Assembly: GCA_029532415.1 (NCBI GenBank)
Contig: JAQOTA010000002.1
Span: forward strand, 310,001 to 374,000
DNA: 64,000 nucleotides
Origin: Marasmius tenuissimus
Taxonomy: Eukaryota; Basidiomycota; Agaricomycetes; Agaricales; Marasmiaceae
Reading direction: 5' to 3'
The translations under genes were made by a program, and so were the position numbers. The notes beneath the pieces are model-generated. The model ran no database searches. It saw nothing but the letters and a program-made list of their open reading frames with translations, and was not told the origin of the DNA. Positions within the stretch are counted from its first letter, which is position 1, and every line of letters begins with the position of its first letter. This document shows positions 11,700 through 24,364 of the stretch, piece after piece.

Positions 11700-13530
11700 G
11701 TCTCGAGATGAACGTGGATCTTTGGCAGCATTCTCGTCAAGTTTTATGAAAGAAGACTGCGGTTTGGCTGCGGGTCGAATCCTTAGATTGGACAACCGCC
11801 GGCTGGGCTGAATTTTTTCTTGTGAGTTTCGGAGAATCTTATTGGCGGTGACTGTGCTGTCTCGGAAGGACGTCCAAACTCCGGGGTTCAGGTCTAACAC
11901 CTCTCTGTCTCTCTGTCTCATTAACCTCACTCCAGATTTAGTAAGTGGTCAGTATAAATTTAGAACACGATCGGGAAACTCACAGGGATTCCATTCCTAA
12001 ACAGCCCAAAGCGCCCCTCGTCATATTTTCGAACTTTCTTTGATTAGTGGCACAGGAACTCCACAGCTTTGATCCAGAAAAGGCGAGCTCTCACAGTTCT
12101 TACATTCCCCGGCTTCTGGAAAGACTGTTTCGAGTTTGATTGTAGGCTCGAACAAGCTCAGAGATCTGTCCTGAACTACCCGTAAAACTCGAAAGGCAAG
12201 TTCTCTGTCGTTCGGAGTTCCTATCTAGCCTGGACACTCGACGCTGGCCAGATCTCAACGGGGCAATCTGCCTATCATCCAAATGCTCACTCACCAAAGG
12301 GCGAATTCTTGCCAACATTCTTGCCAAGTTGTCTCAACTCCCATGGCCGCGGAAGGAAGCTTCGATTGGCTTTTCTGTGACCTTTTTTGACTTGTGATGC
12401 AGGAACTACAGCTTCGACGAAGGTAAGAACCCTAGCGGTTCTGACATTTGCGGGTGCAAATGACAAACCTTTTGCAACATTCTTACCAAGCTGACTTCGA
12501 TTTCGTGGAAGGAGGCCGACTTGACACTTTCGGAAGATCTCGACGCCGGTGACTGACTTGCTATTTTCCGTGATGGACGCTACATATTTTTTTCGCACGA
12601 TAGACATGTGTATGGACAGTTCCAGAGGTTCCGCCCACGACTTTCTTTGGCTTGTAGTGCAGGAACTGAAGCTTTGATTTAGGTGAATACCTCGATGGTT
12701 CTTACATTCCCGGGCCTACCAGATCGCGATTAACTCGGGGCTATTCGAAGCCACAAACATCTGCTAAGACGCGTTCGAAACCCCGCATCTCTCACGCGCA
12801 AGTAGTCCGTCATTCCTCATCTCCCTGGTAGCTGGAACCTGCTATAGGTCATCTGATGTCGGCACAATCTCACCAGCAAGAATAGACGGGGGCAATCTCC
12901 GTTCAATCAAGAAGTTGATGCAGGTAAGACTGGTTCAGGTACTTTCCTCGAGAAAAAGCGGATCCTTGGCGATATCATCGCCAAGTTACCTTGGATTCCG
13001 CGAAAGAAGGCTCCCGTCGCAGCGACCAGTCCGGGCTAAACTTTTCCGCTATCTTCAATATCCTTGTCGACGATAGCCGACCGTGCCATTTTCGGGAGGC
13101 TAATCAGTCCAGGCCCGGTAGCCCGCAGATCATGGTCGGTGCAAATATGGCACACGGCGATTGGGCGATTCCTAAGGCACTATTCTGAACAAATAGCTTG
13201 AGGTTGTCCTCGTCACAACTTTCTTTGGCTGGTGGCGTGGCAGATACCCCACAGCTTTGACCATCGGTGAGTTCTTTGGCGATTTGCACATTTTCGGGCT
13301 CATCAAACAGGTAAATTTGCATAGGTTGTTCGAAGGCCTCAGAACCCGCTCTCTTCAAGCTCGAGTCTGAGGGTCGTTCAGAACCCTTTACTTCTCAGAG
13401 GTAAGTAATCTTTCATTCCCCTTGACCCTGGGCAAACTTGGACTTTCTATAGATCACTTGACGTTGGCCAGATCTCATCAGCATGAACATTGGACGGGGC
13501 AATCTACCTATCATCAGAAAGTTGATTCAC
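11700..13530 (+). repeat. Old degenerate tandem repeats
   Basis: Three kinds of block recur in this 1.8-kb stretch. Block A (CATTCTTGCCAAG-like, then a GAAAGAAGGC-like box) occurs near 11727, 12311, 12475 and 12970. Block B (TGCAGGAACT then CAGCTTTGA then GGTTCTTACATT) occurs near 12050, 12388, 12649 and 13226. Block C (GGCCAGATCTCA then GGGGCAATCT) occurs near 12250, 12850 and 13465. The order and spacing suggest a composite unit of a few hundred bases duplicated several times and then heavily mutated. Splice-like sites occur in some blocks, so the unit could derive from a gene, but no frame survives. Confidence 0.6.
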
Positions 13531-13539
13531 GCTCAATTG

Positions 13540-14905
13540 GCTCATCTGATTACCTCCGGCGTACACGGGCCTTTGACGATTGTCTTTATGCCTCATTTTG
13601 ACCTCACCGCTCGACTTCAGGACGACACGTTGAGGTCACACACCCGATGGGAGGATGCCGATCGTGTTTTCGGCAACTTATCTTTAGCCTCAAGACCGAG
13701 TGCGACCCTTCTCAACAATTTCGTCACGCGGACGCTCAATAGTGGATGCGCTACCTCACCAGTCGTTCGGCACTCGCACAATCCTATAGCTGTGTGCTAG
13801 TCTCTCCCGCTGTGAGTGGGATTAGTGACGACGCCATCCCGATTTCCAAGTATACTTATTCCAATGTGTTCATCATGCTAATCCCTATTAGCAATTTGTC
13901 AGCGGGTCGTGTCTGGCGGCACCTCGGTTTTGTGGATCCCCGGACAGCTTTGCCTCGCCAACTGATGACCCTGGCAATTGACCAAGGGTATTCAGTCGCA
14001 ATTCTCGCTGTCTCCCGCCGGTATAGTGGCACCTTTGAACGTGTTCTGTGACCCCAAAACTCTGGAGAGATGGAGACCAAGATGAATAGTACGTTTTTAG
14101 CTTGATAACGGTTTGCCGACGTGTACGTACCTTTCCGGTCAGAAGAAAGAGTTATACTTTTTCTTTGGCGGAGGGTCTAAAAAATCTTCAAATTTTGGAG
14201 CTGATGAACGTCGTAGTTTCTCACGGAACCACCGAATCACTGCGAGGAGGTGAGTCCACATCTCTTCGCCAAGAGTAAGGACTCGACGCCACCCTTCGGT
14301 TTATCACGTTGAAATCCACCTCATGTGCACTCTCAATTGAAATGTACCCTGGATGAGAGTCAACGTAGCCAGGCACGCCGGAAGAAGCGTGTATACCCCT
14401 GAGAAGATCCACCAGCATCTCGCTACCGCTAATTATGACGAAGCTCTTCGATAGGAAGTTTAACTGACCGTGAAGGTTGGTTTCGATTGTTCATGATGTC
14501 CGGCGCTTGGGCCAACTCACCGCACTGTCTTGTAGGCTCACTAGCACGTCGCATTTAGCCGCGAAGCACTTTCCCAATGGATCATGGGTCACAAGAACCC
14601 ACAAGCCTGTTCACCACGTCACGGAGGTTCTCTCATTCCCGACCACATGTTCCCGTCACTCATATTTGCCGGGACGGAAGGCCACTCGCAGGCTCGGGCA
14701 TGCGTGCCATAAGAAATGACTTACCCGGTCGTTGGACACAAAAAAACAAAAGTAGTCGGTTTTGATGGCCATTGTGCTCCCGAAAAGTGATCACCTACTT
14801 ACATTGCGGCGCTAACACGATGCCATCTTTATGGGTATAAACCCCACTCCGCCGTTTTCATTATCAAAACGGGATCCTCTCCGATGGTGTGATTTCTTTA
14901 AGCGC
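13540..14905. other. Intergenic, no gene supported
   Basis: Overlapping frames at 13483-13800 and 13746-14051 have no motif, no signal peptide and no phase-consistent introns. Nothing further seen. Confidence 0.35.
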
Positions 14906-14910
14906 ACGCG

Positions 14911-14919
14911 TATTTAAAG
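14911..14919 (+). promoter_or_regulatory. TATA-like box of the small Cys-rich gene
   Basis: TATTTAAAG lies about 70 nt before the ATG at 14983, followed by a C-rich run and pyrimidine-rich leader. Supported by position only. Confidence 0.4.
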
Positions 14920-14982
14920 CCCCCCCGCACCAACCGTCAGATTTGTTTGTCATTTCTTCCCCAACTGTTCTGTTATTCTACC

Positions 14983-15431
14983 ATGTGCAGCCAAGTCGCG
15001 TAAGTCGCGTCTTTCCCCTTTTTATAATCGTGTTTCTGACCTTCAACTCCCTTTTTACAGCGAAGGAACGCGCTGGAGAAAGTGTGGGGTTCGTGTTTCA
15101 CTATCTATCGGGGCTCCCGGGATTTAAGGAAGCTAATGCTCTTTTATATAATGAAGCATTTCCAACGACACCTCGTCGTCGCTATCATGGATTGTAACTC
15201 TGCACGCTGCGAAAAAAGTTACTTGCACCCTCGGCATTGTCGACAGCCGACGTGTATAAGGGTACGTGTTGTTTTCTTTGTATGAAGTCATGAGACGCTG
15301 ATCCGGATGGGGTCATCTGAGCACAGAACTTCGGCCAAGAGATTCAACGAGACGTTGACAATGTCGACGAATACTGCTTCGCATGTAGGGCCGCGCAGGA
15401 CCGGGCGAGACGGATGGGCGGAGGCCGATGA
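14983..15431 (+). CDS. Small conserved Cys-rich basidiomycete protein
   Basis: Four exons, 14983-14999, 15061-15088, 15157-15261 and 15327-15431, with introns of 61, 68 and 65 nt. All junctions are GT-AG and the total is 255 nt, 84 aa. The first exon is only 17 nt. The product has regularly spaced cysteines and ordered conserved patches: a start MCSQVAEGTRW, then [26 protein letters not shown], and [10 protein letters not shown] near the end. From memory this matches small proteins present in many copies in Agaricomycete genomes; I know no established function. The paired cysteines and histidines could bind a metal. There is no signal peptide, so it is probably intracellular. Recognition is by recall of the pattern, without a search. 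Confidence 0.75.
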
Positions 15432-17458
15432 TGAGGAGTCTAGCGGATGGATTTCGGACTCGAACACGAAGGTAGGGTACACCATTCAGTTCATTGTGTC
15501 TCATGCGGAATACATGACACTAGCGTTACTAGTACAGCCAGATGATTCGTTCTGGATGTCGGCGTCATTCCCAGGGCGCGACGCTCACTCACTCACACGT
15601 GTGCAAAACATTCGAGACCCCTGCCCAGAATTTCCGGACTAATGGAAGAGAAGAAACGAATCTTGTGGACGAGGAGTTGGCCATTTGGGTTGTTAAAAAA
15701 TAGCCATGTAATTGCAAAGACTGGAAATTTCACGAAACCGCATGTCGCTCACGATCTCCGTGTTACATGTGTTTGAACAGTAGCTTGGGGCGTCTCGGAC
15801 GAGGACAACGAACGTTTGACATCGATTGATTAGTGGTGGAAAAGGATCTCTTCTCCAAGATCGTACTAGGATCAAGAGCCTGATTGGTCGATATTCACGT
15901 ACCCTTCACAGGAATGACTGGGAACAAACTGGGAATGAGACTGACAAGGATTAAGCTCCGTATTGGCTCCGGAGGGGAGAAGGGTGTAGTCTGACTGGCG
16001 GAACAAAAGGATAGTCGAGCAGATCGCTCGAAAGATATTATATCCGCTTGATGATACGATATTGAACGCCACAATGGACAAAAATGGTGTCAGTGCTTCC
16101 AGTCAGACAAACTTTGGAGGTGGGCCCCTAGAAAAATCCTCTGTGTATCGGTAAACCCACTGGATTTCACCACCTCAACTTGGCTATCTCTTATCTGGCC
16201 TGCCGCTGGGATCGTGGATAAGGATGTTCGAAGTCTCGAAGTATGATTATGAATGATGAAAGCTGTAGGCTCCACGGTGGGCTGAGTTCACCAGACTCCC
16301 AATGCCATATCGTCCCAATCAGAATCTATCCCGTCGGTTTATGCATATCCTGTAAATGCGCAAGGCTTTCTCATCTCATCAGCTCGCTGAACCGGTGAGA
16401 TTGATGAAGCAAAGAAAATTGCACCCCTTATCGTGCCAGCTGGCCTTATCAGAATTCAGTTGTTAGTCCTTTTTACTGCTTCCAGTTCCCGGTCAGGATT
16501 CTCCTGTTCGTCCGAGCACGACAAAGACTCAGGACTCGGAGTACCTCCTCAAGGCTACGAGATCGGCTAGACTCGACGGTAAATCGCACCGAGGTTAAAG
16601 TCTCCGTGTAGCCTCCGGTGGCGCATTCACATTAAATTTGGAACGAGCCGACCGTGATGCTTTAATGATCGATGTGTCTTCGGTCACCGGACTACTGAAT
16701 TTCTGAGGGTATACGAGGATCCAAACACCTTGAAATTGAGCTTGTCGTGAAAGGGTTTGAGGTAGCCCAAGCTTCCAAAGACTGTTCATCGGGGATCCCG
16801 GAAGTGTACCTGGCGGTAAAGCGCGTCTAGTACAAACGGTTAGGAAAGTATATACGTACTTATCTCAACTTTTGCACGTGAAACTGTAGTGTATACACTT
16901 CGCAAAGCATGGTTCATGCATGTAAGTCTGCTAATAGTAACATACCTGGTGGAAGTTAGGACGGCAAAGACCGAGGCTCTGGACCCCTATATATGTAGCA
17001 CGAGGCTGTGAACAACCATACGAATAACCCTCTAAGTTCAATGAGCGAAATTATAGTATTTGGGGATATGGTTCTTGTCCGATTGATGTGCAAGAAGTGG
17101 AATTCATCAGATACCAGTTCACTGCCGAATAGAATCAGATTTGGGATACGGCACTGTGATGTTCACTGGTCCGAGACGTTGTCGTGTGTTGCCGCGCTGG
17201 AAAGAAAGTCGAGGGTGCCCGATTGGTGGGATGAACGTGAACCTGAGGGGCCAAGAGGCTTGCCAACGCGGGCGTGGGGAAACGCCCACAAGATTGATAA
17301 TGTCCAAACTGTGTCGTAGCTTGTTATAAACTCCGTACTTGGAACAAACCAAAGTCATGAAATATAAGAGACATCCATATATTTGAGAATCACAGGAAAA
17401 GCCTGAGAGAAACGAAGCAAGTCCGGAGTATTCACAGATCATAAATCGTTTGACAAGT
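15432..17458. other. Intergenic, no gene supported
   Basis: About 2 kb with only short frames. The longer minus frame 17583-17119 overlaps the last intron and exon of the secreted-protein gene and has no motif of its own. Nothing convincing seen. Confidence 0.4.
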
Positions 17459-18046
17459 TCAAGATTGCACAACGACCGCAACGGAATTCTGTTCCAACAC
17501 AACGCTAGGTCCAGCCTATTCAAGCGAATGTCGACAGTTGTAGTCAACCTCCGAAGAACCAACCCCAAAGCGAAATAACACAACTCACCCCAATCAAATG
17601 CATCCTCGAAACCTGCAACAAAGCATTCCCCACCTGCGGCCCCCCAACATCCGGTTTAGGCAACGTAATCGTCAAATTCTGGTACGGATTTCCCGGAATT
17701 TCGTGTAACTGAGGGTTGAACACTCCCGTGTAGAGCACTGTGCCCATACGTGCACCGGGGGACGGACATGGGTTCGTGTCGGTACCAGGGCCGCAATGGA
17801 GGATCCCGACTGCGAGGCCGGCTTCACAAGAACCTTGAAGACTGTTCTGGCAGAGGGGAGAATTGTTAGGACTATAAAGGGAAGACACGGTATATCTAAA
17901 CTTACGGGTCGAACGATTTGGAGAGTGAAAGGCTGACCTTGATGAAGTATTGCACCTTGGGACGGGACGCGAATGTAGCTTGCTTGACCGATCACAGATG
18001 TGGCACCTAACAAAGGTACAAGGAGGAGAGGAAGGAAGGTCTTCAT
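17459..18046 (-). CDS. Small secreted protein, basidiomycete family
   Basis: Three exons on the minus strand: 18046-17906, 17846-17589 and 17515-17459, with phase-0 introns of 59 and 73 nt; 151 aa. Residues 1-20 form a clear signal peptide (MKTFLPLLLVPLLGATSVIG) and cleavage probably falls near residue 20. The mature part begins with a strand-rich pattern around VPSQGAILHQGQPFTLQI, has ILHCGPGTDTNPCPSP in the middle and ends in LIGAGPSVVLEQNSV. I recall this ordering from a family of short secreted proteins widespread in Agaricomycetes; no function is established to my knowledge. Its beta-rich pattern suggests an immunoglobulin-like fold, which is inference. A TATATA lies near 18113 on the minus strand. 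Confidence 0.75.
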
Positions 18047-18110
18047 AATCAGACAGAGGGGTAGCGGGAGAAAGGTCGTCGACAAGCTTGTGAGCGGGGA
18101 AGTCGAGAGC

Positions 18111-18118
18111 CCTATATA
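18111..18118 (-). promoter_or_regulatory. TATA box of the secreted-protein gene
   Basis: On the minus strand the sequence reads GGTATATAGGG about 65-70 nt before the ATG at 18046, a usual distance for a fungal core promoter. Confidence 0.45.
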
Positions 18119-18120
18119 CC

Positions 18121-20445
18121 CTTGAAACTCAACCACGCCTGTTTCAGGGAGACGGCGACAGTAGCCGACCACAGGTAAGTTAGATGACACTTGTGGCATG
18201 CTATACGAGAAATGAAAAGGGGTAAAGGTTCAACTGACGTGGGAGGTCGCCTTTTGGAATGGATTACCTCGAACCATAACACGATTGACGTTGGACAAAG
18301 ACCATATTTAGCTCAACCAAGAGCGGCAATCTGCCAAACACCCCTAGCTTCATGATTAAAGGTAATATGGGTAGGAGGCAATACGAGCGGCCCTGCACAG
18401 CGGGTGCATGAAGAGATGTTGAGGACCTAGGTCTGAGGCAAACTGGATACCTGAAGACTTGAACCTACGCGAGACATGACTGTTCTCATGTAGAAGACGG
18501 TGCCGGGGCGAGAACTAGGGACATACTATCGGGCGAGATTCGTCGATCCTTCCTCCTCCTCCTCCTCCTCTGAAGTTCAGGTCACTCACTTGGAGGTCAT
18601 AAAGGCGATTATGAGAAAAAGTGAGTCAACGCCTGTCCATGAGACTAGTGTTCGCAGATCATATGCTGCCTTTTGAAAGAATAGAGTTTATAAGCCGTTA
18701 GACCGCAGACGTAGGCCAATGCGCAAGATGAGGGTTCGAAGGTTCACTGAAACAAGAAGACCCAAAATAGAAGGTGCTCTGTACTCGTTAGAAAGCCTCG
18801 CCATTCAATCGGTAAGGCACTCTGTGGTATTCAAAAGGCCGCATCTTTTCCACTGGTTGTGCCATCTCCCGGGTCTTCGTTATAGTGCCTAAGACCCACT
18901 TGACAAGAACTTGGCGTATCCCCCACGGTGATGCGGTTACCCAAATCATTAGTAGCTCACCATCCACATAGATCTAGCATCAATCCCAGTCGTACACGAG
19001 GTACGACCATCTCATAATCGAAGTCCAGCATAGTATCGAATTCAAGTCTTGTCTCGCAGCTTGAATCTCCGAGTAGCGCTCACCTTAATCATTGATGTGA
19101 GAGCCAAGGCGTGCTCAGCAAAACCGGAACCTTCCTCGTAAGCCTGGAAACAGATAATCAGATCGGTTTATCAACAAAGGGAGAGAAAGGTCCTCGACTT
19201 GATACGCGATTAGAGCATCATCATAACCCTCGCTTTTGTTATAACTAGCGATTGATTATCTCGTCTTGAGAATGACGGGTTAGAGATACGGGCAGTCGAT
19301 CGGGGTCTGTGACAATATCCAAACCTGCTCTCAACGTCGATAAAAGGAAGATAGAATCTTGGGATTGCTTCGCCGGTGCAGCCCCGTTCGGTCTCTAGTG
19401 CAGGTGATACTCAGAATATTGAGAGTTTTCACGCACGAATCTCCACAGAAGTACCCATTCTGCCAGACACAGACGCCATTTTCCTGTTAGTATGGGGAAA
19501 AAGAGATGACTGAGGGAGGTGAAGCCTTGTGCCGCCTGAACATGACGTTGTGGGACAACTTACAAGGAGCTAGTGATTATGTAATTAGTTACGTCTGTGC
19601 AGCATTTTTCTCACGACCAACACTCTCCTACCGCCCTCAACGACCACGCATTGGCCGATTTCGTATGTCGCATGTATGCAGTGTTCTGCTTCCTCAGAAG
19701 CCCAAAGTGTCTTAACCACATACAGCTGGGTTATCACAGACATGGGGCTATACGCCTCATGTGAGCCGCCAGTGTCATGACTCATAGATGATAGTTAGAA
19801 TGCGCGTTCTAGCTTCAAACAGGTATGTTCAGTCGCGGCCATCGCCTCTCCCTTGTGAATAGCAAGGCCATCTCGCCGGAAAGGGTCAAGAACCGACTCC
19901 CGTATCTCGTCCAAACCAGGGGGGCTTCAGAGATACCTGGAAATCCTTTCGTCACCATGGCGCTTTCCATTGCCCAGATGTGGTTACCTCAAGGTTATAG
20001 TACGGTCCTTTGATCTTCTCCCTATTCCTGATGATGAATCATAGGCTAACCTCTGACATACAACCTTTCGGCAAAACTTTTGCATATCCTCGAATGAATA
20101 ATGAACTCCAACGAGCGGCGGTCGCGGGTAGCGAATCAATGTAGAATCGTGTCGTCATGTGGTATTCTTCTGCTTAATCTGGCCTGCTACATGAACAAGT
20201 GACGAGCTTGGACCAGAACCCTTCAAAATCTTGTCCTAATTTAGGGAAACTGGAAGACATCGCGTGCCTGCAATCGCTCCAACTTAGGACTCAGCTCTAA
20301 AAACGGTTGTTTATCCATCAAAGGTCGGAGTCTGTGCTCACCCATGAAAAAAGGAAGCTCTATTTAGATCCCGCTCTGTGGGGTTTTAAAAGCCTCTCTT
20401 GTCAGATGAGTTGAGGCTAAAGTGTTCCGACTATACTGCTCAGCC
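18121..20445. other. Intergenic, no gene supported
   Basis: About 2.3 kb. It contains a short (TCC)n tract near 18548-18570. The scattered open frames (19506-19715, 19825-20013) carry no motif. The last 100 bases include TTTTAAAA near 20384, a plausible core promoter for the P450 gene that follows. Confidence 0.4.
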
Positions 20446-22714
20446 ATGGTCCCGATTGCCCTGCCAGTCCTTGTTGCTGCACTGTTATTTGCTTATGCCA
20501 CGTTTCGATCCCAGACACGCTCTTTTAAGTATCCTCCTGGACCAACACGGCTCCCTGTGATTGGCAACCTCCTTCAATTACCCTCAAAACGCCAATGGGT
20601 TAAGGTGTGTTCCATATTCCATTCTCACTTGGGTCGCCCTCTATGTATCTAACTAACGGCCCCATTCGACGTAGTTCAGAGAATGGGCACTTGAATATGG
20701 GCCCATATATTATCTCAAAGCCGGCCCAGTTGACATCATCGTTCTGAACACACCCGAAGCCACGGAGGAGCTCCTCGTTAAGCGGAATAGAATCTTCGGG
20801 GATCGTATGGCTCCACATGTAGCCGGCGAGATCGTCAGTGCTGGTCAACGGATGGTGTTGCTCCCTGGCGAGTCTCCTGAATACAAAGTACACACTCTGT
20901 CAATCCAGGCGTTGTTCATGAATGTTTATCGCTATCTTTAGATAATTCGCAAAATCTTAGGAGCTGCACTTGGTCCTACACACAGCAAGGGTCATCGGCT
21001 TATTCAGGAGTTGGAGTCGAGAGTTATTCTATACGATCTTTTGAGCCATGGAAACCAGACGGCGGAACTCATGGGGGAGAAACTGCACGCGAAAGAGTCA
21101 ACACATGATTCGGAGTTTGTCGAGAAACATTGGTTCTCACTCGTTCGTCGATTTGTGAGCCAGCCTTTTCCCCTTCATCTGATAGTCGCCCCCTCGATTG
21201 ACTTCTCGTAACGTCGTGATCAGTCCACAAGTATAGTTCTTCAAATCATGTATGGCGAGCGAGTTCACAAGATTAAAGGAAACGACACTCTGTGAGTCAT
21301 ATCGATTTATTAAATAGCTACTATTTATTCGTTTTGAACAGACACGAGCTTTATGAAGTCGTAGACAAGTTTTGCGATGTTATGCTTCCCGGATCTTTCT
21401 TGTGCGAGCTTTGTTTTGACTTTCACGCTTAGTCCTGATACGACCATCATCAGGGCGGACACATTCACGTTCCTGCAAAAGCTTCCCGATTTCCTCTCAC
21501 CCTGGCGACTGAAAGCCCAAAGAATGCACCAAAGGTACGGGTACAGCCAAAGACTTCTCCGCGTTTGTTCGTAATCAATAATTTATGCAGAGAGCTGAAC
21601 CTCTACGGAGGGTTTCTCGACCAAATTCGAGCTGAACATAACGCAGGTACCAGTCACCAAGAGTGTTTCGTCGGCAAATACCTCAAAGCCCGTGATGTCT
21701 CAGTCTCAATCTCCGATCCCGTACAACGCGAGCAGGCAACCTCTGGATGCGGACTGACTTTCGATGGGGGCTGGCTTCGAGATACCCTTCTAGCTTACAC
21801 TGCTGGATCCGTCTTGGAAGCTGGTTCGGACACGACGACTAGTACACTCACGTCATTTGTTCTTTTCATGGCTCGGCATCCCAACATCGTGGAGAAGGTG
21901 ACTTAGACATGCTTGTTTTCGTCGACCCAATCTGACTTCCGTCCATTTTCGTTAGGCGCAGGAGGAACTTGATCGAGTAGTCGGTCGAGATAGGCTTCCA
22001 ACCTTTGATGACGAAGGGAGCCTTCCATATACTGTGGCCGTTGTTAAAGAAGTTATGCGATGTCGGCCTGCTACCCCTGTCGGTCGGTGGATTGTCATAG
22101 CCCTGCTCTCTTCGTCAAAGCTTATACCCTTACCCAGGCATTCCGCACCGCTCCACCGAAGACACTGTATACGATGGATACTTCATTCCCAAGGGCTCAG
22201 TCATTTTTGGAAACGTTTGGGCGATTCACCTGGATCCCGCCCGTTTTGAGAACCCGATGGATTTCAATCCTGATAGGTGGCTACGAGGTTCCCCGATACG
22301 ATGGGCGTCAAGCGGCTCGCTCCAGTCCAGGGACAAGTCAGTCCTATCTTACAATCAAACTACGTAGTTCAGCTCGCTGATTATGTCCTAATGTGGGTGT
22401 ACAGCTACACCTTTGGTTGGGGCCGCCGGTTTTGTCTTGGGTCATCTATCGCGGAGGCCTCACTTTTCATTGTTGTTGCCCGTATTCTGTGGGGACTCGA
22501 GCTGCAAGGACCGAGGGATCCGTTAACGGGGGAGGCACAGTCGCTTGATCCATGGGACGAGGAGAACTTTACAACCGGAGTGGTGATGAACGCTGTTCCG
22601 TTCAATGTCACGTTTAAGCCAAGGTCTGAACGTCACACGGAGGTTATCGAACGTAGTTTTGGCGATGCACAGGAGCAGTGGGAGATGCTTGGTCTCAAAA
22701 GGGACGAACGGTAG
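20446..22714 (+). CDS. Cytochrome P450 monooxygenase
   Basis: Ten exons: 20446-20604, 20675-20887, 20942-21154, 21224-21291, 21342-21401, 21454-21534, 21591-21897, 21956-22082, 22138-22336, 22405-22714. Introns are 50-70 nt, all GT-AG, and the sum closes at 578 aa. Landmarks in order: N-terminal membrane helix (about 4-20), proline hinge PPGP (30-33), I-helix AGSDTT (342-347), K-helix ExxR as EVMR (399-402), PDRW box, and heme loop [10 protein letters not shown] with cysteine 486 as ligand. It should be an ER-bound class II P450 using a separate reductase. The segment [25 protein letters not shown] is typical of Agaricomycete P450s. Substrate unknown. It reads toward an SDR gene about 580 nt downstream, so the two may act on one substrate. 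Confidence 0.92.
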
Positions 22715-23247
22715 AATCATTTCATATTTTAGTGTGGACATCGATGTTTTGTCGACTGCAGAAGACGGCGTGTTGATCCTTCCGCTGATACATATTTCTC
22801 ATCTCTATCACTCGCGTTGTTTTCTTTGCACAGCTCGTGGAATACAAAGTTCACGAAACTCATGTCTGTCCCTGCCGGCCGGTTGTCCATGATTGTGAAG
22901 AAGGTTCGGACTGTCAACTGAGCTCCAAGCGGCCATGCATCCACTGGTGCCCACTATGACTTGACATCCTCATCAGGGACCCGCGACCTAGGACCCGACG
23001 CCACTCGGTAGTCATCCGAAACTCCGATAATAGATGATGACACTCTCGGACCTAGATGTATGCACGGTTGATTTGCGGTTGATTTCCGAGTCTCACACAT
23101 CTCACATGTCTGATCGACTCCCCGACGCGCCGGATTCGGGTTTAATCGACTATGAGAGATTAGGTCATTGTGCCATTTTTAGGCCGCGGAGAAAATTCAT
23201 CCTCTACGTCTCTACATGCGTATGACGAATCCCGGCGAAGGGAGTGG
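22715..23247. other. Intergenic between P450 and SDR
   Basis: About 530 nt holding the P450 3' flank and the SDR promoter. Open frames here are shadows. No repeat or RNA gene seen. Confidence 0.5.
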
Positions 23248-23254
23248 TATAAAG
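23248..23254 (+). promoter_or_regulatory. TATA box of the SDR gene
   Basis: TATAAAG lies about 40 nt before the SDR ATG at 23292, a good match in sequence and spacing. Confidence 0.5.
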
Positions 23255-24364
23255 GTTCTCCGTTTCAAGTTCACTGTAATTTGATCCACCCATGATTCTA
23301 ACTCAAGAACAATCTCACCAAGAGCAACTGGCAGGGATGCCTCGAGCCGTTGAAGGCGTCTCTCTGGACGGCCAGGTCGTGGTGATTACAGGCGCCAACA
23401 CTGGACTAGGCTTTGAAGTCGCGAAGCATTTCGCTATTCGTGGTCCTCAGAAGCCAGTTATCGTGTGTAGAAGTGAGGAGAAAGGCCAGGATGCTCTCAA
23501 TCGTCAGTTCTAACCAATCTAAAAAACCTACAAGCACTGAACCTGTAGTGCCAACGTGATCACAGGTATCAAGACCAAGACTGGTTTCCAAAACGTCGAA
23601 CTCTGGACTGTGGACTTGAACTCCTTCAAGTCGATCTCGGCAATCAAAGACAAGATAAGCCAACTCGAGCGGCTGGATATACTGGTTGAAAATGCTGCTA
23701 TTGCGTCGATCGACTACAAACTGACCCAAGATGGTTGGGATCACAGGCAAGTCCCCGGCATCGTGTACGCTCGACTCTTATCAAGCAACTCACGGTCCTT
23801 GCCTTGTAGCCTTCAATCCAACGTCCTCGGACCAGCACTCCACATCATTCTCCATCTTCCAAAGTTACTGGATACTGCGAAGAAATATCCAAAGTCTACA
23901 CCCCGAATCGTATTGGTATCGAGTAACGTCCATTACTACTCCAGTTACCGAGGCACTTAAGGCGCCAAACGTGTTAGATTTCTTGAATGACAAGAGCTAT
24001 TTTGACCGGAACATTGAGTGAGTAGTTCGATTCGCTCGGAGGTTAAGGTCATCGATTAACGCTTTTCTTTTACAGTAACAGGTATCCTGAAACAAAAGGT
24101 GAGTGGCGTCGAGAGTCGGTACGAGCGTTTTTGCTGCTGATGTGAATTCAATTGCGAATTCCCTAGCCCTTGATGTCATGTTCGTGCGAGCTCTACAACA
24201 ACGCCTTCCGAACGTAACTGCTTGCTCTGTCAACCCCGGATTCTGCTATAGTGAACTCGCACGCTACGCAGAGGGTGAGCGTGCCGAGCACCTTCGCAAC
24301 CTGCAAAGGAAACTCGCTTTCACGACTGAGGAAGGAAGTCGACAGCTTCTTTTTGCTGCCATTG

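Noticed and set aside
17119..17583. 154-codon minus frame as a separate gene
   Set aside because: It overlaps the last intron and exon of the secreted-protein gene, which closes in phase and has a signal peptide; this frame has no motif.
18548..18570. (TCC)n tract as a CRISPR-like or satellite array
   Set aside because: A simple microsatellite of a few units; nothing around it is repeated.
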